A stretch of DNA of 7,378 nucleotides. It comes from Actinomycetota bacterium. Lineage in GTDB: Bacteria > Actinomycetota > Geothermincolia > Fen-727 > Anoxymicrobiaceae. The notes under the pieces were generated by a model. The model worked only from the letters and a program-made list of their open reading frames with translations. It was not told the origin of the DNA and ran no database searches. The translations under genes and the position numbers were made by a program. How positions within the stretch are numbered: position 1 is the first letter of the stretch; each line of letters opens with the position of its first letter. Shown one piece after another: positions 1-5,320 of this stretch. The stretch is taken from positions 4,262 through 11,639 of the forward strand of contig PMDX01000122.1 of assembly GCA_003154635.1 (NCBI GenBank), in the 5' to 3' direction.

Positions 1-1
1 G

Positions 2-508
2 TTCTCGTACCAGATACAGACGCGTGCCGACTACCTGAACCCAGGCATCGTCAAGGCTCTGGCGAACGCCAACTTCACGACTGTGGCGATAGGGGCGGAG
101 AGCTTCAACGAAGAGATCCTCCAGGAAGTGGCCGGGAAGCGTCTGAGCGTGGCATCGGTGCTCGATGCGGCCCGCGACGTGCGCGAGGCCGGGATGTTCC
201 CGATGCTCACCTTTATAGTCGGCCTTCCGGGAGAGACCCGCGACAGCATCTGGCGCACCGTGGATATGCTCAAAGAGAATGGAATCGAGACAGCAACCTT
301 CTTCCCCCTTGTCGTCTTCAAGGGAACCGCATTATTCGAGCAGTTCGCCCAAAGGTGCTCCCCGGAGGAGAGAGAGCCGCTGAGGCTCAATCCCTTTAGC
401 GAGGAGTTCCTCTTCGCCAGCGACGAGTTCCCGACCGCGGAAGAACTGACCGGATTCACGCAGACGGTGAACACCGCCTTCTGCCAGGGGCGTATTACAG
501 GCTCCTGA
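2..508 (+). CDS. Radical SAM protein, C-terminal part (5' end cut by window edge)
   Basis: The reading frame is open from the window edge to a TGA at 506-508, giving 168 residues with no start of its own. A GTG at 83 lies inside conserved sequence and is not the likely start. The visible part looks like the second half of a radical SAM TIM barrel: an early TRADYLNP stretch, then VAIGAES followed by N-E-E-I-L, then a FIVGLPGET strand-loop, and a TFFPLVVFKGT strand near the end of the core. These resemble the later strands of B12-binding/Elp3-like radical SAM enzymes. The CxxxCxxC iron-sulfur motif and any cobalamin domain would lie left of the window, so neither the cluster ligands nor the substrate can be judged. 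The tail from about residue 115 is acidic and not recognisable. The class is fairly sure; the reaction is unknown. Confidence 0.8.
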   Translation, partial: FSYQIQTRADYLNPGIVKALANANFTTVAIGAESFNEEILQEVAGKRLSVASVLDAARDVREAGMFPMLTFIVGLPGETRDSIWRTVDMLKENGIETATFFPLVVFKGTALFEQFAQRCSPEEREPLRLNPFSEEFLFASDEFPTAEELTGFTQTVNTAFCQGRITGS

Positions 509-532
509 CCATTAACCGATATCCATAATAGG

Positions 533-559
533 TCAACGGAAATCCGCTACAAGCGTTGA
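533..559. repeat. Short inverted repeat downstream of the radical SAM gene
   Basis: TCAACG (533-538) and CGTTGA (554-559) are exact reverse complements separated by 15 bases, so a 6-base-pair stem is possible. It lies 24 bases after the radical SAM stop codon. There is no T-run on either side, so it is not a canonical intrinsic terminator. It could be a weak terminator, an operator or chance. Confidence 0.3.
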
Positions 560-617
560 AGTATTTGATGGTGCGCAAATCCGGCGCGGCACAACAGGGA
601 TGATGTTTATCGACCGG

Positions 618-627
618 GCGAGCTCGC
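618..627. repeat. 10-base perfect palindrome GCGAGCTCGC
   Basis: The palindrome lies 70 bases upstream of the likely TTG start of the zinc-finger gene. Its position would suit a dimeric repressor site, but a 10-base palindrome in GC-rich DNA easily arises by chance, and no second copy was noticed in the window. Confidence 0.2.
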
Positions 628-683
628 GCTTCCCATAGCGCCGGCACAGAGAAACCGGTGAGTGAAACACACCGAACGTCCAT

Positions 684-690
684 GGAGGTG
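684..690 (+). promoter_or_regulatory. Shine-Dalgarno site GGAGGTG that fixes a TTG start at 698
   Basis: GGAGGTG is a near-perfect match to the anti-Shine-Dalgarno sequence and ends 7 bases before TTG at 698. The longer in-frame option, GTG at 662, would place this site inside the coding sequence and add 12 residues (a K/H/R/W-rich stretch) unlike a natural N-terminus. The sequence after TTG reads ADPEVSYGFKPC, leading straight into the zinc-finger. The TTG start is therefore preferred. Confidence 0.75.
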
Positions 691-697
691 CAGAAGG

Positions 698-1852
698 TTG
701 GCTGACCCTGAGGTCTCATACGGATTCAAACCGTGTTACAGACACCCGAGGAGACCCGCCATCAGGAGTTGTATATCGTGCAAGCAACCGATCTGCATGG
801 AGTGCGGCAAAGAGAGCGGCAATGTTCAGCTATGCCCGAGTTGCGCGGCTTCGACAAGGCAGCCCGCGGAACCCATACCGGAAGAAAAGCCAATCGAAAC
901 ACCTACGCTCCCTTACCGCGAGACTCCTGCGGCCGTGGGCGAGATCACCGTCTTTGAGAACGGCACGGTCGCCGCGCCCGAGACTGATGATGAGCCGGAG
1001 CCCACAAGCCGCTCGGCTGCGCAGGTGCCAGACACCACTCATGCGGATGGCGGGCCGGTTCCCCAGCACAAAGCCACCGTCGCCACGGACGCTGCCCCTC
1101 CTGTCTCAATCGCAGTAGCGCAGACCACGGAGAAGCCCGGCCCCGCGAAGTCATCGCGCCTGCGAAGCCTTGGTGGAAAGATCAAAGACAAGCTGAGAGT
1201 GGACTGGAGCCCGCGTGTCGAGACGTTGTTCAAGATCGCCCGCGCTCTGCCACGTGCGATCATCGCCGCCGTCATCGTAACCGGCATATGGTTGTTGCTG
1301 GCCTTCTGGTTCAGAGGACATTGGTCCCAGGTGTCCATTCTTACCCTTGGGATAATTGTACCGTGGGTCCTCTATAACGCATCGACCCGAAAGAAACGAA
1401 GGAAGCGCCTTGCCTGGCTCGAACCTCCTCCGATTTATGTCATCTCTCTCACATCTCTGGCCGTGGTGATACTGTTCGGAGTGATTCTCGAAATGAGCGC
1501 TTTCCTGATCTCGTCCGAGGGCACGGTCTCGTTCTCGGTTTTCGCGCGCACTTATTTCTGGAAGCCGCTCGACCTGATACTGCTTATACTGGTAGTACCG
1601 TGCGCGGTGGGCATACCGTTCCTGATGAAAGCAAGCGCGTCCGGCAAGAAGCTGTCTTTCGGCAGCAGGTCAAATAAGCCCGCGACCGTCACTCCGGCTC
1701 TTGCCCTGCCGGCACTGGAGGACGGGCAGGCGCAGGCGGCCGCTAACATGAGCGTTCCACTGGATATCGCTGAAGTCGACGTGGATGCCTACAACGATGA
1801 CGACAATTGGGAACCCGGCCCGGCGACGAACGAGGACGGGGAGGACGCCTAG
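698..1852 (+). CDS. B-box-type zinc-finger protein with four predicted membrane helices
   Basis: The predicted 384-residue protein has no function I recognise. Residues 13-49 hold C13, H16, C25, C28, C33, C36, C46 and C49 in a CxxH-CxxC-CxxC-CxxC pattern like the B-box-type zinc-fingers that bacteria often place before a membrane domain. Residues 50 to about 165 are a low-complexity linker rich in Pro, Ala, Thr and Glu. A basic stretch leads into hydrophobic segments at about 185-207, 211-229, 246-272 and 290-312. The short loop between helices 2 and 3 carries RKKRRKR. By the positive-inside rule this loop, both termini and the zinc-finger face the cytoplasm. The C-terminus ends in an acidic Asp/Glu-rich tail. 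The protein may link a membrane domain to a cytosolic partner, but that is inference. It stands alone between the radical SAM gene and the opposing pur operon; its TTG start is chosen from the site at 684-690. Confidence 0.8.
   Translation: MADPEVSYGFKPCYRHPRRPAIRSCISCKQPICMECGKESGNVQLCPSCAASTRQPAEPIPEEKPIETPTLPYRETPAAVGEITVFENGTVAAPETDDEPEPTSRSAAQVPDTTHADGGPVPQHKATVATDAAPPVSIAVAQTTEKPGPAKSSRLRSLGGKIKDKLRVDWSPRVETLFKIARALPRAIIAAVIVTGIWLLLAFWFRGHWSQVSILTLGIIVPWVLYNASTRKKRRKRLAWLEPPPIYVISLTSLAVVILFGVILEMSAFLISSEGTVSFSVFARTYFWKPLDLILLILVVPCAVGIPFLMKASASGKKLSFGSRSNKPATVTPALALPALEDGQAQAAANMSVPLDIAEVDVDAYNDDDNWEPGPATNEDGEDA
1849..1852. other. CTAG shared by two convergent stop codons
   Basis: TAG at 1850-1852 ends the zinc-finger gene on the plus strand. 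The complement of 1849-1851 is TAG and ends the PHP gene on the minus strand. The two genes thus overlap tail to tail by four bases, leaving no intergenic space. Any terminator for either transcript must lie inside the opposite gene's coding region, or the two mRNAs overlap at their 3' ends. Confidence 0.95.
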
Positions 1853-2532
1853 CCTTCGGAAGCGCGGCGCATCTTGAACCTCGTGTACGCTGACGAGAGT
1901 GGGCTGTAGAGCTTGCCGGTGATCTCCGCGGTGACCAGCTTTTCGAGTATGTCTCCACTTCCCTTGAAATCGTCCATCGTGACGAAGACCGTGCCAAGGC
2001 GGGTCGGCTCGTGCGAGTCGCTGCCCGCGCCCGCGGGAAAATCGTGAGTCTTGAGGAAGCGCCACGCCAGCGTGTTGGCGCCTGGAAAACGAGGCTTTCC
2101 GTTGAACGCCTCGATGATATCGATCATTCCGGACAGCTCCTCGAGCTCTTGGGTCTTGAGGCGCTTCAGCTTCAGGATGTCGAAGGGATGCGGCACGTAG
2201 ACGAGCCCACCCTGCGCACGGATGTTGCGCATTGTCTCGAGAGGGGTAAGCCCTTTTGAGACGTGCTCGTTCAAGAACAGCCCGCATATTTCGCCCCCGC
2301 TTGTCCTGATCTCTTCACCGATCAGAATGCGGGGCGCCCACTCGCCCCGGCGGAGAGCCTGCTCTGAGAGCGCCGAGAACTCGAGAGCCCCCTCGATAAC
2401 ATCGTGGTCCATTATCGCGACCGCATCGATCCCTCCGGCCTTGCATGCGTCCACGAGGAAAGGATATGTGATAACGGAATCAGGTGAATGAACCGTGTGT
2501 ACGTGGAAATCAACGTTGACTTTGTCTACCAT
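1849..2532 (-). CDS. PHP-domain metal-dependent phosphoesterase
   Basis: This 227-residue protein carries the metal-binding motifs of the PHP superfamily in order: DFHVHT (H10, H12), MDHD (D42, H43), GEE (E73/E74), PHPF (H115), E141 before NGK, and GSDSH (D172, H174). These fit a di- or trinuclear metal site that hydrolyses phosphoesters. The family (COG0613-like) includes enzymes acting on nucleotide 3',5'-bisphosphates or RNA ends, but the substrate here cannot be read from sequence. The protein is a lone PHP domain with no polymerase or histidinol-phosphatase features. It is the last gene of the purine run, about 28 bases after purQ, in the slot where purL often sits. ATG at 2532 is used; the GTG just before it (2535) is nearly as good. 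An ATG at 2586 would overlap purQ and adds sequence with no PHP character. Confidence 0.85.
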   Translation of the reverse strand: MVDKVNVDFHVHTVHSPDSVITYPFLVDACKAGGIDAVAIMDHDVIEGALEFSALSEQALRRGEWAPRILIGEEIRTSGGEICGLFLNEHVSKGLTPLETMRNIRAQGGLVYVPHPFDILKLKRLKTQELEELSGMIDIIEAFNGKPRFPGANTLAWRFLKTHDFPAGAGSDSHEPTRLGTVFVTMDDFKGSGDILEKLVTAEITGKLYSPLSSAYTRFKMRRASEG

Positions 2533-2544
2533 CACGCTCCCATT

Positions 2545-2549
2545 CCTCC
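2545..2549 (-). promoter_or_regulatory. Shine-Dalgarno GGAGG for the PHP gene
   Basis: On the minus strand GGAGG lies 9 bases before GTG (2535-2533) and 12 bases before ATG (2532-2530). It sits in the short space after the purQ stop, so the PHP gene has its own ribosome entry. It argues against the upstream ATG at 2586 as start. Confidence 0.6.
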
Positions 2550-2560
2550 GCCGCAAGAGT

Positions 2561-3259
2561 TCATACCGTTGCGCCGCAGTGTGCAAGCAGAGATCTCCAT
2601 ACCACCAGTCCGTCGCTCGAGCCGAGCTCGGCTTCGGAAGCCCGCTCGGGGTGCGGCATCATGCCCAGGACGTTGCCCTCGCGATTGCACACGCCGGCGA
2701 TAGCCTCGGTCGCACCGTTGGGGTTCGACTCGGAGCGCAACGCGCCATCCGGCGAGCAATAACGGAATACCACCTGCCCGTGGCGCTTCATGTCTTCGAG
2801 CGTCATTGTATCAACCTGGTAATTGCCCTCGTTGTGAGCGATCGGTATGCTCAGGACTTCACCTTTCGCGGCCGCCGAGGTCCATGGAGTGCTGGTCGTC
2901 TCGACCCTTATGTCCACGAACTTGCAGATGAACTTCAAACCGGTGTTGCGCATCATGGCGCCGGGAAGCAGCCCGGCCTCGCAGAGAATCTGGAATCCAT
3001 TGCATATGCCAAGGACGTACCCACCGTCGTCCGCGAACTTCTCGACGGCTTTCATCACCGGGGAGAAGCGCGCGATAGCACCGGTACGCAGGTAATCCCC
3101 GTACGCGAAACCCCCCGGGAGCACGAGGCAGTCATACCCGGATACGCTGGTGGTGCCGTGCCACACGTACCCGACATCCTGGCCCAGGACCGTGTCCAGC
3201 ACGTAGTGGCAATCGTGGTCGCAGTTCGCTCCCGGGAACACCACGACGCCAAATCTCAT
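2561..3259 (-). CDS. purQ: Phosphoribosylformylglycinamidine (FGAM) synthase, glutaminase subunit PurQ
   Basis: PurQ hydrolyses glutamine and passes ammonia to the small PurL subunit, which converts FGAR to FGAM in the cytoplasm. The 232-residue length is normal for this class I glutamine amidotransferase. It begins FGVVVFPGANCD, a PurQ hallmark. It then shows LPGGFAYGDYLR (about 47-58), the nucleophile C86 in GICNGFQ, and the catalytic H203 and E205 in MPHPER, so the full Cys-His-Glu triad is present. ATG at 3259 shares its A with the purS stop (TGATG), and GGAGGT lies 9 bases upstream inside purS, so translation is probably coupled to purS at matched output. The partner purL is not in the window; the next gene is a PHP phosphoesterase instead. 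Confidence 0.97.
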   Translation of the reverse strand: MRFGVVVFPGANCDHDCHYVLDTVLGQDVGYVWHGTTSVSGYDCLVLPGGFAYGDYLRTGAIARFSPVMKAVEKFADDGGYVLGICNGFQILCEAGLLPGAMMRNTGLKFICKFVDIRVETTSTPWTSAAAKGEVLSIPIAHNEGNYQVDTMTLEDMKRHGQVVFRYCSPDGALRSESNPNGATEAIAGVCNREGNVLGMMPHPERASEAELGSSDGLVVWRSLLAHCGATV

Positions 3260-3504
3260 CAGACCTCGACCTCCATCCTGTAATCCTCGATGATCGGGTT
3301 GGCAAGCAGCTTTTCGCTCATCTCGCCGAGCCTGGACTCGAGAGCGGCCTTGTCATCACCCTTGAGCTTGAGCTCCATGTACTTGCCTACCCTCAGGTCC
3401 TCGACCTCATCGTAGCCGAGGGATTTCAGAGCCCGCAGCACGGTCTTGCCCTGCGGGTCGAGAATGCCTTCCTTAAGCGTTATGTATACCCTGGCTTCTG
3501 CCAA
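3259..3504 (-). CDS. purS: FGAM synthase subunit PurS
   Basis: PurS is the small, non-catalytic subunit that bridges PurQ and small-type PurL in the split FGAM synthase of Gram-positive bacteria and archaea. The 81-residue product has the family's usual size and landmarks: RVYITLKEGILDPQG at the N-terminus, ALKSLGYDEV, then DLRVGKYMEL, and a C-terminal LLANPIIEDYR strand. The start is TTG at 3504; no ATG or GTG lies in frame between it and the purB stop, and the conserved sequence begins at once. A G-run (3511-3515) lies 6 bases upstream as a weak ribosome site. The gap to purB is 27 bases and purQ overlaps by one base. Its presence predicts that the organism's PurL is the small (about 80 kDa) type. 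Confidence 0.96.
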   Translation of the reverse strand: MAEARVYITLKEGILDPQGKTVLRALKSLGYDEVEDLRVGKYMELKLKGDDKAALESRLGEMSEKLLANPIIEDYRMEVEV

Positions 3505-3510
3505 AGCAGG

Positions 3511-3515
3511 CCCCC
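3511..3515 (-). promoter_or_regulatory. Weak Shine-Dalgarno (AAAGGGGG) for the TTG start of purS
   Basis: On the minus strand a five-G run preceded by A residues ends 6 bases before the TTG of purS. It matches AGGAGG only partly, but the spacing is good and no better start exists. A similar five-G run lies 6 bases before the purD ATG (6599-6603), so both genes use the same non-standard site. The rare start and weak site may hold PurS output down. Confidence 0.45.
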
Positions 3516-3531
3516 TTTCTCTCGCCGGCCT

Positions 3532-4839
3532 TCAGGGATCAACCTTCAGTTCCTCGAGTCGCTCGAACACCACGTGCACCCGGGTGAGCGCTTTTCGCGC
3601 GTCGAAGCAGTCGGCTATTTCCGTAGGTGTCAGGACGTCGGCGACATCGGGGTCGGAAACGAGGTTCTCGTAGAAGGACCCGTCACCTTTGGCCGCCCTC
3701 ATCGCATTCGCCTGGACCATCTTATACGCGTAGAGCCTCGTCACGCCCTTGTTCACCAGCGCGAGCAGCAGCTTCTCCGAGAAGATCAGGCCCTGCGTGA
3801 TAGCCATATCCTCTTCCATCTTCAACGGGTAGACAACCAAACCCTCCAGCACCTCGATGAATTTATGCGTGATGTAGTCGAGCAGTATCGTGCTGTCGGG
3901 AAGGATCACCCTCTCCGCGGACGAGTGGCTGATATCGCGCTCGTGCCAGAGCGCCAGATCCTGGAGCGCCACGCTCGCGTTGCCCCGGATGACCCGCGCA
4001 AGGCCGCACACGCGCTCGCAGATTATCGGGTTTCTCTTGTGAGGCATCGCCGAAGACCCCGTCTGCCCCTCCCGGAAAGGTTCCTCCGCCTCCATGACCT
4101 CGGTCTTCTGCAACGCGCGCACCTCGGTGGCGAACTTGTCCAGTGACGAGGCGCAGATCGCCATCGTGCACATGAGCTCCGCATGGCGGTCCCGCTGAAG
4201 TATCTGCGTGGATGCTTCGGCTGGCTTAAGGCCGAGGTGGTCGCAGACGTACTTTTCAACGAACGGGTCGAGGTTGGCGTAGGTACCGACCGCGCCGGAG
4301 ATCTTTCCGTAGCTGACGGTATCGCGAGCTCTCAGAAGCCTGTCCAGGTTCCGCCGGGTCTCGAACGCCCAGACGGCAAGCTTGTGGCCGAAAGTTATGG
4401 GCTCGGCATGTACGCCGTGGGTGCGCCCGATCATTACTGTGTCTCGAAACTCGAGTGCCCGTTTCTTGAGCAGCGCGAGCAGGTGGCTCGTATCGACGAT
4501 AAGGATATCGACGGCGTCGCGCATCTGGAGTGCGAGTCCGGTATCCAGCACGTCAGAAGATGTCATTCCATAGTGGAGGAACCTCGCGGATTCCCCGATG
4601 TGCTCCGACATGTTCTCGAGAAAAGCCACCACGTCGTGACGCGTACGCTGCTCGATCTCTTCGACCCTGTCTGCGTCGAACGCCGCGTTTGCCTTGATGT
4701 CCTCCACAGCTTCCCGGGGGACCAACCCCAGGTCGGCCATCGCCTCGCTGGCCAGCACCTCGATCTTAAGCCAGTTCTCGAGCTTGGCCTCCTCCGTCCA
4801 GATCTCCTTCATCGGAGCGAGGCCGTACCTCTCGATCAT
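3532..4839 (-). CDS. purB: Adenylosuccinate lyase
   Basis: PurB eliminates fumarate twice in purine synthesis: from SAICAR to give AICAR, and from adenylosuccinate to give AMP. At 435 residues it has the usual length of the Bacillus/Thermotoga-type enzyme. It starts MIERYGLAPM. H68 in TRHDVVAF and H141 in GRTHGVHAEP sit at the positions expected for conserved active-site histidines. The fumarase/aspartase signature GSSAMPHKRNP is at 261-271, with the flexible-loop catalytic serine at 262/263. HYGMTSSDVLDT (89-100) is the substrate-binding stretch. ATG at 4839 overlaps the purE stop by four bases (ATGA), with AAGGTGG upstream inside purE, so the two are probably translationally coupled. It neighbours purE/purS in de novo IMP synthesis and serves the AMP branch with purA, the first gene of the run. 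It looks intact. Confidence 0.98.
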   Translation of the reverse strand: MIERYGLAPMKEIWTEEAKLENWLKIEVLASEAMADLGLVPREAVEDIKANAAFDADRVEEIEQRTRHDVVAFLENMSEHIGESARFLHYGMTSSDVLDTGLALQMRDAVDILIVDTSHLLALLKKRALEFRDTVMIGRTHGVHAEPITFGHKLAVWAFETRRNLDRLLRARDTVSYGKISGAVGTYANLDPFVEKYVCDHLGLKPAEASTQILQRDRHAELMCTMAICASSLDKFATEVRALQKTEVMEAEEPFREGQTGSSAMPHKRNPIICERVCGLARVIRGNASVALQDLALWHERDISHSSAERVILPDSTILLDYITHKFIEVLEGLVVYPLKMEEDMAITQGLIFSEKLLLALVNKGVTRLYAYKMVQANAMRAAKGDGSFYENLVSDPDVADVLTPTEIADCFDARKALTRVHVVFERLEELKVDP

Positions 4840-5303
4840 TTCGAACCACCTTCCGCCAGCTTCTGCCGGTAGTCTTTCAATGTGTCACGGACAACCGGGT
4901 CTTTCAGGGACAGGATGCGCGCCGCCAGCACGGCGGCGTTCTTTGCGCCGTTTATCGCGACGGTTGCTACAGGGATGCCTGTGGGCATCTGCACTATCGA
5001 GAAGAGAGCGTCAAGCCCGCCGGGCATGCCCGAGTCGAGTGGCACACCTATGACCGGCAGATCCGTCTGGGACGCGACCACACCCGGAAGCGCGGCGCTC
5101 ATGCCCGCACCTGCGATTATTATCTCGGCGCCGGCGGCCTCGGCCTCGGCAAGAAGGCTGGTCACCCGCTCGGGATTCCGGTGAGCTGAAGCCACGGCGA
5201 TCTCGCTCGGGATGCCAAGATCGTCGAGCATCTCCTTGCTCTGGCTCATGCGCGGCAGGTCGCTTTCGCTTCCCGTGAGGATGAAGACCTTTATCGCATC
5301 CAT
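4836..5303 (-). CDS. purE: PurE: N5-CAIR mutase or AIR carboxylase
   Basis: PurE produces CAIR, either from N5-CAIR made by PurK (class I) or directly from AIR and CO2 (class II). The 155-residue protein shows the nucleotide-binding GSESD (11-15), SAHRNP (39-44) with the catalytic-type H41, the loop GAGMSAALPG (65-74), and FSIVQMPTGIPVATVAI near the end, all class I-like in layout. Class I enzymes such as those of E. coli and B. subtilis read GGAAHLPG in the loop; here Ala71 replaces that His. The AGRSNALSG type expected of class II is not matched either. No purK lies in the window. ATG at 5303 follows GGAGG (5320-5316) with a long 12-base spacer; that site directly abuts the purD stop. It overlaps purB by four bases. 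Identity is certain, mechanistic class open. Confidence 0.95.
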   Translation of the reverse strand: MDAIKVFILTGSESDLPRMSQSKEMLDDLGIPSEIAVASAHRNPERVTSLLAEAEAAGAEIIIAGAGMSAALPGVVASQTDLPVIGVPLDSGMPGGLDALFSIVQMPTGIPVATVAINGAKNAAVLAARILSLKDPVVRDTLKDYRQKLAEGGSK

Positions 5304-5320
5304 CTGATCGTTGAGCCTCC

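Larger units (their letters stand above)
509..697. other. Intergenic region between radical SAM gene and zinc-finger gene
   Basis: These 189 bases contain no supportable gene. They hold a short inverted repeat (533-559), a 10-base palindrome (618-627) and the Shine-Dalgarno site of the next gene (684-690). A CATAAT at 524-529 resembles a -10 box but has no matching -35 box at 16-18 bases. TTGAAG at 556-561 resembles a -35 box but has no -10 partner. A promoter for the downstream gene may be here but cannot be placed. In-frame sequence runs back to a GTG at 662, but the homology-like part begins at 698. Confidence 0.6.

Noticed and set aside
501..529. Possible promoter with CATAAT as -10 box
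   Set aside because: No sequence resembling TTGACA lies 16-18 bases upstream, and there is no extended -10 TG. The match is too weak to annotate.
662..697. GTG at 662 as start of the zinc-finger gene
   Set aside because: The strong GGAGGTG site would lie inside the coding region, and the extra 12 residues look unlike a natural N-terminus. TTG at 698 has ideal spacing.
1800..1910. Intrinsic terminator at the convergent gene ends
   Set aside because: Only 3-4 base-pair imperfect stems (for example around CTTCGGAAG at 1854-1862) can be drawn, with no T-run in either direction.
1670..2287. 205-codon minus-strand open frame spanning the convergent junction
   Set aside because: It overlaps both the zinc-finger gene and the PHP gene in other frames. 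Its Arg/Ala/Pro-rich translation is typical of an out-of-frame reading.
2533..2586. ATG at 2586 as start of the PHP gene
   Set aside because: It would overlap the purQ coding region and place the GGAGG site inside the gene. The added residues precede the usual PHP N-terminus and have no family character.
2495..3283. 262-codon plus-strand open frame opposite purQ
   Set aside because: It is a shadow of purQ, which has its full catalytic triad. There is no ribosome site or family-like sequence in the plus-strand frame.
4183..4872. 229-codon plus-strand open frame opposite the N-terminal half of purB
   Set aside because: It is antisense to an intact adenylosuccinate lyase and contains no recognisable motif.
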